Source: Zobellia uliginosa (lineage in GTDB: Bacteria; Bacteroidota; Bacteroidia; Flavobacteriales; Flavobacteriaceae). Taken from it: a stretch of DNA of 64,000 bases. A program made the translations under genes and the position numbers. The notes under the pieces are model-generated. The model worked only from the letters and a program-made list of their open reading frames with translations, made no database searches and was not told the origin of the DNA. The DNA lies in assembly GCF_900156625.1 (NCBI RefSeq), contig NZ_FTOB01000003.1, positions 434,001-498,000 of the forward strand, given 5' to 3'. Position 1 is the first letter of the stretch; each line of letters starts with the position of its first letter. Positions 35,210 through 45,237 of the stretch are shown here, one piece after another.

Positions 35210-36487
35210 TTATTGCTTGTTAAGATAATCAATGCTTATTTCTGTCAAGGCTTTAACACCGAGGAGCAAACCACTATCATCAATGATGAAATCGGGGGTG
35301 TGGTGTGGAAACGATGCTGTATTTCCTGGGGTCATTCCTCCTAAAAAGAAAAAGAACCCGGGGACTTCCTTTTGGAAATATGAGAAATCTTCAGCTCCTG
35401 TAACGGCTTTTTGGGGCTGTACATTGTGTTCGCCCGCCACTCTGTTCAGGGTGGGGAGCATTTGTGTAACCAGGTCGGGGTCGTTGTAGGTGATTTCCGT
35501 TGCGTCTACAATTTCAATGGAGGCATCACCGCCATAGGCCTTGGCGATAGCGGGCACCATTTCTTCCATACGTTTGTTGATAAGGCTTTTCATGTCGTAA
35601 TCAAGCGTACGTATGGTGCCGATCATTTCAGCGTCTTCCGGAATGATGTTGAAGCGAACACCGCTTGTGATCTTTCCTACCGTGATTACGGCCGCCTCGT
35701 TAGTGAGTTCGGCTTCGCGGCTGATTATGGTCTGTAGTCCGTCGATGATCTTGGCGCTGATCAATATGGGATCGACTCCCGACCAGGGGCGGGCGCCGTG
35801 GCTTTGTTTTCCTTTTACCCTGATGGTGAATTTTTGCGCTGCGGCCATGGTTCCTCCGGATTTATAACGGATGACGCCAACGGGCGTTTGGGAGTTGATG
35901 TGGAGTCCGAAAATGGCATCGACATCGGGATTTTTTAATACGCCTTCCTTGACCATGAGTAGGGCTCCGCCTTCTTCCCCAGGAGGGGGACCTTCTTCGG
36001 CAGGTTGGAAAATGAATTTTACGGTCCCCTTTATTTTGTCAGTATGTTTGGAAAGGATTTCTGCAACGCCCATGAGGATGGCCGTATGGGTATCGTGTCC
36101 GCAAGCGTGCATGACAGGGGCTTGCTCTCCTTTAAAATCGGCGGTTACGGTGGATTTAAAAGGGAGTTCGTTTCGTTCAAGAACGGGAAGGGCATCAATA
36201 TCGGCCCGTAAGGCCACCACCTTGCCAGGTTTTTTTCCTCGCAGAATGCCGACAACCCCGGTATGGGCTACCCCGGTCTGCACTTCTAAGCCCAGGGCGG
36301 TCAGGTGTTCGGCTATTTTTTCGGCCGTTTTAAACTCGCGATTGGAGAGTTCGGGGTTTTGGTGGATTTCCCTTCGCCATTCGATGACCTTGCTTTCGAT
36401 CGCTTTGTAGTCCTTCTCGAATTTTTGGGCCAAGGTCGGAAGGGTGAGCCCAAAATAGAACAATAGGCCTATGGATAGTTTTGTCAT
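35210..36487 (-). CDS. M20 family amidohydrolase, exported
   Basis: The 425-residue precursor has a signal peptide (SIGLLFYFGLTLPTLAQ). Dinuclear-metal motifs: MHACGHDTHTAILMG and FQPAEEGPPPGEEGGA, with the distal HTPDFI near the C-terminus. It is the IAA-amino-acid/hippurate hydrolase type (M20D), cleaving N-acyl or amide-linked amino acids outside the cytosol. The lid domain TIRVKGKQSHGARPWSGVDP is typical. It starts a minus-strand pair with the glutamate synthase-like gene and is divergent from parE. Confidence 0.92.
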   Translation of the reverse strand: MTKLSIGLLFYFGLTLPTLAQKFEKDYKAIESKVIEWRREIHQNPELSNREFKTAEKIAEHLTALGLEVQTGVAHTGVVGILRGKKPGKVVALRADIDALPVLERNELPFKSTVTADFKGEQAPVMHACGHDTHTAILMGVAEILSKHTDKIKGTVKFIFQPAEEGPPPGEEGGALLMVKEGVLKNPDVDAIFGLHINSQTPVGVIRYKSGGTMAAAQKFTIRVKGKQSHGARPWSGVDPILISAKIIDGLQTIISREAELTNEAAVITVGKITSGVRFNIIPEDAEMIGTIRTLDYDMKSLINKRMEEMVPAIAKAYGGDASIEIVDATEITYNDPDLVTQMLPTLNRVAGEHNVQPQKAVTGAEDFSYFQKEVPGFFFFLGGMTPGNTASFPHHTPDFIIDDSGLLLGVKALTEISIDYLNKQ

Positions 36488-36700
36488 GCGATAAAGGGTT
36501 TGTCGATTTTATTTTTTTTCACTGTGATTTATTTTACGGAAGCTTTTTGTTATAAAAAGTCCGAAAGAGGCTATATTTCTGATTTTCTGTTTAAAATACC
36601 CCTTCTAAAGCGCAAAATTTGACATAATAAGTGAATATATCAACAAAATGGATAAATTCATTGTTAATTACTTTAACACTTTGGGGTTTTATCTTTTTAA

Positions 36701-36729
36701 TTGTCGTATTATCTTTAGCGATACTTTAG
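36701..36729 (+). promoter_or_regulatory. parE promoter
   Basis: TTG 36701-36703, an 18-base spacer and TACTTTAG 36722-36729 (7 of 8 to TAnnTTTG). The expected transcription start is only about 10 bases before the ATG at 36747. Confidence 0.5.
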
Positions 36730-36746
36730 TTCCAAACCCCTGATTT

Positions 36747-38609
36747 ATGTCCGATAATTCCCAGTACACAGAAGACAATATCCGTTCACTCGATTGGAAA
36801 GAGCATATTCGACTGCGACCTGGTATGTATATCGGTAAGTTGGGCGATGGCTCATCTGCCGATGATGGTATATATATATTATTAAAGGAAACCATAGACA
36901 ACTGTATCGATGAGTTTGTAATGGGGGCGGGTAAGACCGTAGAGATTTCCATTCAAGGTGAACGTGTAATCGTTCGCGATTACGGTCGCGGTATTCCTTT
37001 AGGTAAGGTGGTGGATGTGGTTTCAAAAATGAACACCGGTGGTAAGTACGACTCGCGTGCCTTTAAAAAGTCCGTTGGTTTGAACGGTGTAGGTACCAAG
37101 GCGGTAAATGCCCTTTCGAGTTATTTCCGTGTAGAAAGTACGAGGGACGGAAAATCAAAGTCCGCCGAATTTAAGACCGGGGAACTACAGAACGAGGAAC
37201 TGCTAGAGGAAACCACTAGACGTAGGGGGACCAAGGTCACCTTTATTCCTGATGAGACCATATTCAAGAAATTCAAGTATAGAAACGAATACGTTGAGCG
37301 CATGCTCAAGAATTATGTCTATCTCAATCCGGGGTTGACCATAGTTTTCAATGGGGAAAAATTTCACTCCGAGAACGGTCTAAAGGATTTATTGGAAGAC
37401 AATAACAACGCCGAAGACATTCTTTACCCGGTAATCCACCTTAAGGGGGAAGATATCGAAGTGGCCATTACGCACAGTAAGACCCAATATAGCGAGGAGT
37501 ACCATTCTTTCGTAAACGGACAGCATACGACCCAGGGCGGTACGCACCAAGCGGCCTTCCGTGAGGCCTTGGTAAGGACGATTCGTGATTTTTACGGAAA
37601 GAATTACGATGCATCCGATGTTCGAAAATCGATTATTTCTGCGATTTCCATCAAGGTGATGGAGCCGGTTTTCGAAAGTCAGACCAAAACCAAGTTGGGG
37701 TCAACGGAAATGGGGGGTGATTTCCCGACCGTACGTACCTATATCAATGATTTTATAGGGACACATCTCGATAACTACCTGCATAAGAACCCTGAAACGG
37801 CCGATAAGCTTCAGCGTAAGATCATGATGGCCGAAAAGGAAAGAAAGGAACTTTCCGGTATTCGGAAGCTGGCGCGCGACCGGGCGAAAAAGGCTAGTTT
37901 GCACAATAAGAAGTTAAGGGATTGTCGCGTGCACTTGGGCGATATGAAAAACGATCGCCGTTTAGAGAGCACCTTGTTCATTACCGAGGGGGATTCCGCT
38001 TCGGGGTCCATTACCAAATCAAGGGACGTGAATACGCAGGCTGTATTCAGTCTACGAGGTAAGCCCTTGAACTCTTATGGCATGTCGAAAAAAATCGTTT
38101 ATGAAAACGAGGAGTTCAATTTGTTGCAAGCGGCATTGAATATTGAGGAGTCGATGGAAGATTTGCGATATAACAATATTGTAATCGCTACGGATGCCGA
38201 TGTGGATGGTATGCACATTCGCTTACTTTTGATTACCTTCTTCCTGCAATTTTTTCCAGAGTTGATAAAAGAAAATCATTTGTATATTTTGCAAACCCCA
38301 TTGTTCCGTGTCAGGAACAAGAAGGAAACCATATATTGCTATAGTGAGGAAGAGCGAAAAAATGCAATTCAAAAATTGACCGGTAAAGCTGAAATAACAC
38401 GCTTTAAAGGTTTGGGTGAAATATCGCCCGATGAGTTCAAGCATTTTATCGGGGGGGATATTCGCTTGGAACCCGTAATGCTCGACAAGGCTATGTCCAT
38501 AGAGCAATTATTGAGTTTTTACATGGGCAAGAATACGCCCGACCGACAAGAATTCATCATAGAAAACCTTAAAGTAGAGGTTGACCTTGTGGAAGAAAAT
38601 CAATTATAA
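36747..38609 (+). CDS. parE: DNA topoisomerase IV subunit B
   Basis: ATPase subunit of topoisomerase IV, which decatenates daughter chromosomes. The 620-residue protein shows the GHKL ATP site [26 protein letters not shown] and [13 protein letters not shown], a transducer domain, then [17 protein letters not shown] and [12 protein letters not shown]. Length equals ParE (about 630) rather than GyrB (about 800) and the neighbour is parC. parC starts 25 bases later on the same strand. No insert is seen in the TOPRIM domain. Confidence 0.96.
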   Translation: MSDNSQYTEDNIRSLDWKEHIRLRPGMYIGKLGDGSSADDGIYILLKETIDNCIDEFVMGAGKTVEISIQGERVIVRDYGRGIPLGKVVDVVSKMNTGGKYDSRAFKKSVGLNGVGTKAVNALSSYFRVESTRDGKSKSAEFKTGELQNEELLEETTRRRGTKVTFIPDETIFKKFKYRNEYVERMLKNYVYLNPGLTIVFNGEKFHSENGLKDLLEDNNNAEDILYPVIHLKGEDIEVAITHSKTQYSEEYHSFVNGQHTTQGGTHQAAFREALVRTIRDFYGKNYDASDVRKSIISAISIKVMEPVFESQTKTKLGSTEMGGDFPTVRTYINDFIGTHLDNYLHKNPETADKLQRKIMMAEKERKELSGIRKLARDRAKKASLHNKKLRDCRVHLGDMKNDRRLESTLFITEGDSASGSITKSRDVNTQAVFSLRGKPLNSYGMSKKIVYENEEFNLLQAALNIEESMEDLRYNNIVIATDADVDGMHIRLLLITFFLQFFPELIKENHLYILQTPLFRVRNKKETIYCYSEEERKNAIQKLTGKAEITRFKGLGEISPDEFKHFIGGDIRLEPVMLDKAMSIEQLLSFYMGKNTPDRQEFIIENLKVEVDLVEENQL

Positions 38610-38634
38610 ACCAAAGAAATACGATTTTTTCTGA

Positions 38635-41373
38635 ATGGAGGAAAATGACGAGCTGAACGAAGCTAACAATCAGAATTCGCCTGAAGGCCAATCGGAGCAA
38701 TCCGCCGAAGAAGGCCAGGGGCAAGTCAATGATTCGGAGGTAACGGATGGAGAAGACCAGGGACAGGATGACGCGCTTACGCGGGTTACCGGAATGTACA
38801 AGGACTGGTTTTTGGATTATGCATCCTATGTAATCTTAGAGCGCGCGGTGCCGGCCATAGAAGATGGTTTTAAACCTGTGCAACGGCGTATCATGCATTC
38901 TTTAAAAGATCTTGATGATGGTCGTTACAATAAGGTGGCCAACGTGGTAGGGCATACGATGCAGTACCACCCGCATGGTGATGCCAGTATTGCCGACGCC
39001 ATGGTGCAGATCGGGCAAAAAGACCTTTTGATAGATACCCAGGGTAACTGGGGGAATATTTTAACGGGTGACCGCGCAGCGGCCTCGCGATATATTGAAG
39101 CGCGATTGTCGAAATTTGCCTTAGAGGTGGTTTTTAGTCCGAAAATTACCGAATGGCAACTTTCATACGATGGTAGAAAAAAAGAACCGGTAAACCTTCC
39201 GGTAAAGTTTCCATTGCTTTTGGCGCAAGGGGCCGAAGGTATTGCAGTTGGACTTTCGACCAAGATATTGCCGCATAACTTTATCGAGTTGATAGATGCC
39301 TCTATTAAGCACTTAAAAGGTCAGCGCTTCAAGTTGTTTCCCGATTTCCCAACAGCAGGGATCATCGATGTATCCAATTACAACGACGGACTCCGTGGGG
39401 GGAAGATCCGGGTACGGGCCAAGATTGCCCAGCAATCGAAATCTACCTTGATTATAAGTGAGATACCCTATGGAACCAACACTTCTTCTTTAATCGATTC
39501 CATTCTCAAGGCAAATGAAAAAGGGAAGATAAAGGTCAAGAAAATTGAAGACAATACCGCTGCCGAGGTAGAGATATTGGTGCATCTGCCGCCAGGTATC
39601 TCGCCAGACAAAACTATTGATGCCCTATATGCCTTTACGGCTTGTGAATCTTCGATTTCTCCCTTGGGGTGTATTATTGAAGACAATAAACCCCTGTTTA
39701 TAGGGGTGACCGAAATGCTGCGCCGTTCTACGGATGCTACGGTGGAATTGCTTCGACAGGAGCTAGAGATCCAACTTTCGGAACTGGAGGAGCAGTGGCA
39801 TTTTGCCTCTCTGGAAAGAATATTTATAGAAAACCGTATTTACCGCGATATTGAAGAGGAAGAAACGTGGGAAGGGGTTATTTCGGCGATCGATAAGGGG
39901 CTTGCTCCGTATACAAAACATTTAAGGCGTGCGGTGACCGAGGAGGATATTGTTCGCTTGACTGAAATCCGTATTAAGCGTATTTCAAAATTTGATTTAG
40001 ATAAGGCGCAGCAACACCTTGACAATCTGGAAGAAAGAATATCGGAAGTAAAACATCATTTAGAGCATCTGACGGATTATGCCATCGCTTATTTCCAAAA
40101 ACTGAAGGATACCTATGGTGAGGGACGTGAGCGTAAATCCGAAATACGTCTTTTTGATGATATTGAAGCGACCAAGGTGGTCATTCGAAATACAAAACTA
40201 TATGTAAACCGCGAGGAAGGCTTTGTCGGAACCTCGCTAAAGCGCGATGAGTACGTAACCGATTGTAGTGATATCGATGATATTATCGCTTTTACCCAAG
40301 ATGGAAAGATGATGGTTTTTAAGGTCGATTCAAAGACCTTTGTGGGCAAGGGGATAATCTATGTTGCGGTATTTAAGAAAAAGGATAAGCGTACGGTGTA
40401 CAATATGATCTATAGGGATGGCAAAGGTGGCCCTACCTATATTAAGCGCTTTAATGTGACCAGTATTACGCGGGACAAGCATTATGAGATGGGCAAGGGT
40501 AAGCCGGGTACTTTGGTACATTATTTTTCGGGCAACCCTAATGGGGAGGCCGAGGTGGTAACGGTGAACCTGCGTCATGTGGGGAGTATTAAAAAATTGA
40601 GATGGGATATTGATTTTGCCGATATCATGATCAAGGGGCGGGCCTCGAAAGGTAATATCGTAACCAAATACGCCGTAAAACGCATCGATTTAAAAGAAAA
40701 AGGACTTTCTACCCTAAAACCGCGAAAATTGTGGTTCGATGAAACGGTTCGGCGCTTGAATATGGATGAGCGCGGGGAATTCTTGGGGGAGTTCACTAGT
40801 GAGGATCGATTGTTGATCGTGAATCAGACCGGTCTTGTGAAAACCGTAATTCCTGAATTGACGCTCCATTTCGATGAAGATATCGTTGTTCTTGAGAAGT
40901 GGATTCCGAAAAAACCTTTATCGGTAGTGTACTGGGAAGGGGATAAGGGGTTGTATTATGTTAAGCGCTTTCTGATAGAGCATCCCGATAGGGAAGAAAA
41001 TGTGTTGACCGATCACCCAAAATCGCATCTTGAGATATTCAGTACCGATTACAGGCCAATGATCGAGGTGATTTACGCGAAGAAGCGTGGTCAGGAAAGA
41101 AAAGAGAATTGGTCGGTGAGTCTAGAGGAGTTTATTTCCATTAAGGGTATAGGGGCCATGGGGAATCAGCTGACTAAGGAAAAGGTTTTGGAAATCAATG
41201 TTTTGGACCCTTTGCCGTATGAAGAGCCCGAGCCTCAAAAAACCGAGGATATCGAGGTGGTTGATGAGGAAAGTTTAGGAAGTAATGCCAGTACCAAGGC
41301 GGATGGGTCGACTGATCCGAAATCGGATAAAGGAGGCGATGATGATGATGTGCAGACCTCTTTGTTTGAGTAA
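38635..41373 (+). CDS. parC: DNA topoisomerase IV subunit A
   Basis: The 912-residue breakage-reunion subunit begins with an acidic, Gln-rich low-complexity stretch of about 55 residues before ALTRVTGMYKDWFLDYASYVI. The active-site tyrosine is Y153 in GDRAAASRYIEARLS, preceded by YHPHGDASIADAMVQ. The C-terminal beta-pinwheel is longer than in E. coli and ends in another acidic tail (GGDDDDVQTSLFE). Length over E. coli ParC (752) comes from both tails and the pinwheel. The GyrA box is not evident, supporting ParC. A weak hairpin (41474-41502) follows. Confidence 0.95.
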   Translation: MEENDELNEANNQNSPEGQSEQSAEEGQGQVNDSEVTDGEDQGQDDALTRVTGMYKDWFLDYASYVILERAVPAIEDGFKPVQRRIMHSLKDLDDGRYNKVANVVGHTMQYHPHGDASIADAMVQIGQKDLLIDTQGNWGNILTGDRAAASRYIEARLSKFALEVVFSPKITEWQLSYDGRKKEPVNLPVKFPLLLAQGAEGIAVGLSTKILPHNFIELIDASIKHLKGQRFKLFPDFPTAGIIDVSNYNDGLRGGKIRVRAKIAQQSKSTLIISEIPYGTNTSSLIDSILKANEKGKIKVKKIEDNTAAEVEILVHLPPGISPDKTIDALYAFTACESSISPLGCIIEDNKPLFIGVTEMLRRSTDATVELLRQELEIQLSELEEQWHFASLERIFIENRIYRDIEEEETWEGVISAIDKGLAPYTKHLRRAVTEEDIVRLTEIRIKRISKFDLDKAQQHLDNLEERISEVKHHLEHLTDYAIAYFQKLKDTYGEGRERKSEIRLFDDIEATKVVIRNTKLYVNREEGFVGTSLKRDEYVTDCSDIDDIIAFTQDGKMMVFKVDSKTFVGKGIIYVAVFKKKDKRTVYNMIYRDGKGGPTYIKRFNVTSITRDKHYEMGKGKPGTLVHYFSGNPNGEAEVVTVNLRHVGSIKKLRWDIDFADIMIKGRASKGNIVTKYAVKRIDLKEKGLSTLKPRKLWFDETVRRLNMDERGEFLGEFTSEDRLLIVNQTGLVKTVIPELTLHFDEDIVVLEKWIPKKPLSVVYWEGDKGLYYVKRFLIEHPDREENVLTDHPKSHLEIFSTDYRPMIEVIYAKKRGQERKENWSVSLEEFISIKGIGAMGNQLTKEKVLEINVLDPLPYEEPEPQKTEDIEVVDEESLGSNASTKADGSTDPKSDKGGDDDDVQTSLFE

Positions 41374-41473
41374 TTTTTGATGATGAAATCGTGTCAGGGA
41401 GAATTCGCTGGAATGAGGCGAGTTTTTTTGGAAAAAATAAAAAATCGAATAAATTGTTCAATATCGGCGCTTG

Positions 41474-41502
41474 AAAAAGCGTCGATAGAGCTTGAGCTTT
41501 TT
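41474..41502 (+). terminator. Weak possible terminator after parC
   Basis: AAAAAGC 41474-41480 with GCTTTTT 41496-41502; 7 bp, AT-rich, loop 15. An overlapping CGCTT/AAGCG hairpin competes. Low strength. Confidence 0.35.
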
Positions 41503-41628
41503 ATATTAAAATAAAATGATACTTCACGGAACCATATTTGTGTTGGCTATACTGTAATAGTCTTAAATGATGAACATAATGCAAATTAGGTCTTATTAAT
41601 GTTATCTTTGGCCAAAATTGTTTGAAAT

Positions 41629-42585
41629 ATGGATTTGACGAACCCCCTAATTTATGGTGTGCCCTGCTTTATAGCATTTATTTTGCTAGAAATCACTTAT
41701 AGCCACACGCACGGAGATAAAGACCTCTATGTGTGGAAAGATTTTATGGCCAGTGGTGCAATGGGTATCGGTTCGGCAATATTGGGCCCGCTTATCAAAG
41801 TGACCGTTCTTATTACGGTATTTACATATACCTATGAATTTTTTAACCCTGTAGTCGATGGGGTTCGTACCAATATAATGGGGTATGAGTCTTTCGGGTA
41901 TTCATGGTATGTTTTCTTACTGTGTCAATTAGCCGATGATTTTACCTATTACTGGTTTCATCGGGCCAACCATGAAGTGAGGATATTGTGGGCCGCACAT
42001 ATCGTACACCATTCTTCTGATCATTTTAATTTAGGTACGGCTATTCGTAATGGGTGGTTTACGCTTTTGTACAAGCCGTTTTTCTATATGTGGATGCCGG
42101 CAATCGGTTTCCCTGTGGAGGTGGTGATTTTTGCCTTGGCCATCGAGTCTTTCTGGCAATTTCAATTGCATTCAAAGTATGTGCCTAAAATGGGGTGGGT
42201 CGAAAAGATTTTCAACACCCACACCATGCACCAGGTGCACCATTCCCAAAACGTGGAATATTTGGATAAGAATCACGGGGGATTTCTGAATATCTTTGAT
42301 AAGATGTTCGGTACCTGGAAAGAGCTTGATGATGATGTGGAAGTGAAATTCGGTGTTATCCATGCGCCTAAAAGTTATAATCCCCTAGTAATCCTTACCC
42401 ATGAGTTTAAGGATATATGGGCCGATGTTAAAAAGGCCAAGAAATTTTCGCATAAGCTAATGTATATTTTTGGACCTCCGGGATGGAGTCCTGACGGCAG
42501 TACGCTAACGGTAAAACAGCAGCAACGACTCTTTAAGGAGCATCGGAAAAAGAGTCCTGAAGTGGCTTATAGTCGACCGAATTAA
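41629..42585 (+). CDS. Sterol desaturase / fatty acid hydroxylase family membrane protein
   Basis: The 318-residue integral membrane di-iron oxidase carries its histidine clusters: HRANHEV, HIVHHSSDH, HTMHQVHHSQ and KNHGG, with four to five hydrophobic helices before and between. The family hydroxylates or desaturates sterols, fatty acids or carotenoids using O2; in Flavobacteria it often acts on ornithine lipids or carotenoids, but the substrate here is unknown. A full -7 match (TATCTTTG, 41603-41610) lies 18 bases before the ATG. Terminated by the hairpin at 42601. Confidence 0.9.
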   Translation: MDLTNPLIYGVPCFIAFILLEITYSHTHGDKDLYVWKDFMASGAMGIGSAILGPLIKVTVLITVFTYTYEFFNPVVDGVRTNIMGYESFGYSWYVFLLCQLADDFTYYWFHRANHEVRILWAAHIVHHSSDHFNLGTAIRNGWFTLLYKPFFYMWMPAIGFPVEVVIFALAIESFWQFQLHSKYVPKMGWVEKIFNTHTMHQVHHSQNVEYLDKNHGGFLNIFDKMFGTWKELDDDVEVKFGVIHAPKSYNPLVILTHEFKDIWADVKKAKKFSHKLMYIFGPPGWSPDGSTLTVKQQQRLFKEHRKKSPEVAYSRPN

Positions 42586-42600
42586 GAAAGGCTTTATGAT

Positions 42601-42639
42601 AAACAAAAAAACGACCCGTTTAGGTCGTTTTTTTTGTTT
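42601..42639 (+). terminator. Terminator after the hydroxylase gene
   Basis: ACGACC 42611-42616 with GGTCGT 42623-42628, extended by an A-rich left and T-rich right flank to about 16 bp, with an eight-T tail. Confidence 0.9.
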
Positions 42640-42934
42640 AAATACTCTATTGAAATTAGTTGCGTGTCACTTATTGAAGTTTTGGTTCAATCGTAAATCC
42701 GCCATGGGCAGTTGCTGTTTTGCAATGTTCGGTATTTCGATTTTGGACAATGAAGGTGTGGGGTGTCTGTCTTAAACCGGGTTTTTAAGCCTTTTTAAGG
42801 TTGTTTTTGTATCTAGGTAGGGTTGGTGTTGTTTCTTTTTTAAATCTACATGCAGAAGCCATGTGTGGAGGTGATAGGACTTTGGGAGCTTGTCTTGTGA
42901 GCTGAAATTGCTTGCGGGAAAAAGCTGCGAGTGC
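42640..42934. other. Intergenic stretch between convergent genes, nothing seen
   Basis: About 295 bases between the hydroxylase terminator and the minus-strand lipoprotein. G/T-rich in places, with no frame longer than about 24 codons and no clear hairpin. Confidence 0.4.
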
Positions 42935-43312
42935 TTACTCTATTTTTATGGCGGTACCTCTGGAAGGTTGGCCTTGGCCTACGATATTGAATTCAAAAGT
43001 ATACGAATCCTCTGTTGTGGATAGTATTTTCATGTGGATCGATTGCTCTTCCGATTTGTTTTTCGGATTCAGCTTTTTAACGATGTATTCGCAATCGTTG
43101 ATCCATCGAACAGATGATGAATCCGCTTTTCCTTCGTAGTAATCGATTTCGAGGTCGCCGTAACGTTCGAACAGTGTTGTTTTTTCTTCGCCGTCAATAG
43201 TGGTGGTGAACGAGTATTTTCCGTCCTTGAAATCAGTGCAGTTTCTTTCGGGCTGGTAACACGACGCCGTTAGGAGCAGCGTAGCCATAATGGGGAGTAT
43301 TTTCTGTATCAT
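42935..43312 (-). CDS. Small lipoprotein, unknown function
   Basis: From the ATG at 43312 the 125-residue precursor has a type II signal (ILPIMATLLLTASC, lipobox TASC, Cys17). The mature part begins CYQPERNCTDFKDGKYSFTT and is a compact beta-sheet protein with another cysteine pair. The frame extends further upstream, but that extension overlaps the C-terminus of the HTH gene and is not signal-like. It is 25 bases downstream of the XRE regulator on the same strand, so the two may be one operon. Function unknown. Confidence 0.72.
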   Translation of the reverse strand: MIQKILPIMATLLLTASCYQPERNCTDFKDGKYSFTTTIDGEEKTTLFERYGDLEIDYYEGKADSSSVRWINDCEYIVKKLNPKNKSEEQSIHMKILSTTEDSYTFEFNIVGQGQPSRGTAIKIE

Positions 43313-43337
43313 TCCTGCAAAATAAAGAAATAAAAGC

Positions 43338-43721
43338 CTATTTATTGTCATAAGCCTTAAAACTTCCATCGGAATAAAAGATGACGATTTTCTCAATGGT
43401 TTTTTCCGATTCGGCAACTACCTTTTGTACAATGCTTTGTGGTGGGGAAGAAGGGGTTTTGGGTTTGGGGCGGGGAGCTTCTTCCTGTTTAGGTTCTGGA
43501 GGGAAAGATCCCTTCCCGTTAAGTAGCCAATAGAGGTTTACCTCGGGAAAAGCCTTTACGACTTTTAAAACAAAATCGAGACTTGGTTTGTTTCTGCCGG
43601 ATAACAGGTGTGATATGCTCGAGCGCTGTACATTGATTTTGTCCGCGAAACCCGAGGCGGACAAGCTGTAATAGCTTAAAAGATGCTCTAGGCGTTGAAT
43701 GAAATCCGTCGTGTTTACCAT
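43338..43721 (-). CDS. XRE-family helix-turn-helix protein with Pro-rich linker
   Basis: The 127-residue protein has an N-terminal Cro/CI-type HTH (LEHLLSYYSLSASGFADKIN, VQRSSISHLLSGRNKPSLDF). It is followed by VNLYWLLNGKGSF, which is typical of phage-derived and Bacteroidota XRE regulators. A Pro/Lys/Glu-rich linker (EAPRPKPKTPSSPP) then leads to a short C-terminal beta motif (KIVIFYSDGSFKAYDNK), often found in Flavobacteria. A DNA-binding dimer is likely. It is divergent from the M14 peptidase and upstream of the small lipoprotein. Confidence 0.82.
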   Translation of the reverse strand: MVNTTDFIQRLEHLLSYYSLSASGFADKINVQRSSISHLLSGRNKPSLDFVLKVVKAFPEVNLYWLLNGKGSFPPEPKQEEAPRPKPKTPSSPPQSIVQKVVAESEKTIEKIVIFYSDGSFKAYDNK

Positions 43722-43959
43722 TGTAACAATTATTAGGTTAAAAGTAGTGAATTTGATGCAAATACGGCTCCCTTTAACATTTAAACATGAAATTATGCAG
43801 GTGTGTTACTTTATATAATAGTATATAATTAACTGAATATAAGTTTGTTATGTTTTAAAATCATTTGTTGTGCAAAAAATAGGTGTTTTTCGTTTACAAA
43901 TGTATAGATGAGCTAAAGCGCCCTTTAAAATGTAGTTTACAATTGTGTATTTTAATGGT

Positions 43960-43967
43960 TACATTTG
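43960..43967 (+). promoter_or_regulatory. Candidate promoter for the M14 peptidase
   Basis: TACATTTG (full -7 match) lies 45 bases before the ATG at 44013. A TTG at 43943 is 14 bases upstream, closer than ideal. TTTACA/TGTAAA symmetry around it could also be a binding site for the divergent XRE regulator. Confidence 0.4.
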
Positions 43968-44012
43968 TAAAATAATTAGGGCTTATTTTTGCGGTTAAAA
44001 TATATAGGCCAA

Positions 44013-45122
44013 ATGAGCATTACACCATCCCACTATAATACGATCAAGGAAAGTTCGGTTTACGGACGCTATGTTGTTAACGAGCAGATTTTAGATTTTT
44101 TAAGTAGCAATGAAGGTCGGCATCAAGTAAAAACTATAGGGAGTTCCGTGCAGGGTCGTCCGATAAAAAGTCTGCAAATGGGTGTGGGGCCCATAAAGGT
44201 TTTAATGTGGTCTCAGATGCACGGCAACGAATCGACCACAACGAAGGCGGTGTTGGACTTGGTCAACTTTTTGAATGAGGGGACTCCCATCGCTGAATCC
44301 ATTTTAAAGAATTGTACGCTGTTGATCATTCCGATGTTGAATCCTGATGGGGCATCGGTATATACACGTGTAAATGCAAATCAGGTCGATTTGAATAGGG
44401 ATGCGCAGGATAGGACGCAGCCCGAGAGTGTTGTTTTGCGAGGGGTTTTTGAAGCCTTTGGGCCAGATTACTGTTTGAATCTTCATGATCAGCGTACCAT
44501 ATTTAATGTGGGATTTACCGATAAGCCGGCAACGGTATCGTTTTTGGCTCCGGCCCACGACCCTGAACGCAGTATTTCAAAAACAAGGGGAGTGAGTATG
44601 CGGTTGATCGTAGCGATGAACCAACTTTTGCAAAAAATGATTCCTGGTCAGGTGGGACGATATGACGATGCCTTTAATGCGAATTGTATTGGTGATAGTT
44701 TTCAGATGTTGAACGTGCCGACCATTCTGTTCGAGTCCGGTCATTATCCGGGCGACTATGATCGAGAGCGTACAAGGGAGTATATTTTTTATGCTTTGTT
44801 GAAGGTGTTGGAGGTGATTTCGGAAAATACTATAGGTGCCTATCCGCAGCAAGACTACTTTAATATTCCTGAAAACGGAAAGTTGTTTTATGATATCCTT
44901 ATTAAGAATGCCCAAGTTCTTGGAGAAAAATGGGGAGAGGGAGAGGCCATTGGTATTTTATATGTGGAAACTTTAAAAGGAAATACCTTGGAATTTGTAC
45001 CTTCGCTCGCTAAATCTGGGAAACTAGACGGGTGCTTCGGCCATAAAACGTACGATTGTCTTAATGAAACCGATAGGGAGGAACTAAGGCAACAGTCTTT
45101 TTATCAGCTGATTAAAGCGTGA
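44013..45122 (+). CDS. M14 family zinc carboxypeptidase
   Basis: The 369-residue metallopeptidase shows the first two zinc ligands H70 and E73 in SQMHGNEST, the third H158 in LNLHDQRTIFNVG and a catalytic Glu candidate E241 in LFESGHYPGDY. There is no signal peptide, so it probably acts on cytosolic substrates such as murein-derived or small peptides. The frame opens earlier at a TTG, but the ATG at 44013 fits. It lies 115 bases upstream of the Lrp/AsnC gene. The exact M14 subfamily cannot be fixed by eye. Confidence 0.88.
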   Translation: MSITPSHYNTIKESSVYGRYVVNEQILDFLSSNEGRHQVKTIGSSVQGRPIKSLQMGVGPIKVLMWSQMHGNESTTTKAVLDLVNFLNEGTPIAESILKNCTLLIIPMLNPDGASVYTRVNANQVDLNRDAQDRTQPESVVLRGVFEAFGPDYCLNLHDQRTIFNVGFTDKPATVSFLAPAHDPERSISKTRGVSMRLIVAMNQLLQKMIPGQVGRYDDAFNANCIGDSFQMLNVPTILFESGHYPGDYDRERTREYIFYALLKVLEVISENTIGAYPQQDYFNIPENGKLFYDILIKNAQVLGEKWGEGEAIGILYVETLKGNTLEFVPSLAKSGKLDGCFGHKTYDCLNETDREELRQQSFYQLIKA

Positions 45123-45212
45123 ATTTTTTGAACATTATTTTTTAAAATCATTGAATCTTTACGTTTTTGTTAAAAAAATGCAAGTTTTAATGCGTATTAT
45201 TCCTTAATTTTT

Positions 45213-45220
45213 TAATTTTG
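45213..45220 (+). promoter_or_regulatory. Candidate promoter for the Lrp/AsnC gene
   Basis: TAATTTTG is a full -7 match 17 bases before the ATG, giving a leader of only about 10 bases. -33 is not clear. Confidence 0.4.
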
Positions 45221-45237
45221 CCGAAAACACAACCACG

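Noticed and set aside
41380-41514. 44-residue ORF after parC
   Set aside because: No signal or recognisable composition, and it overlaps a hairpin; probably a chance frame.
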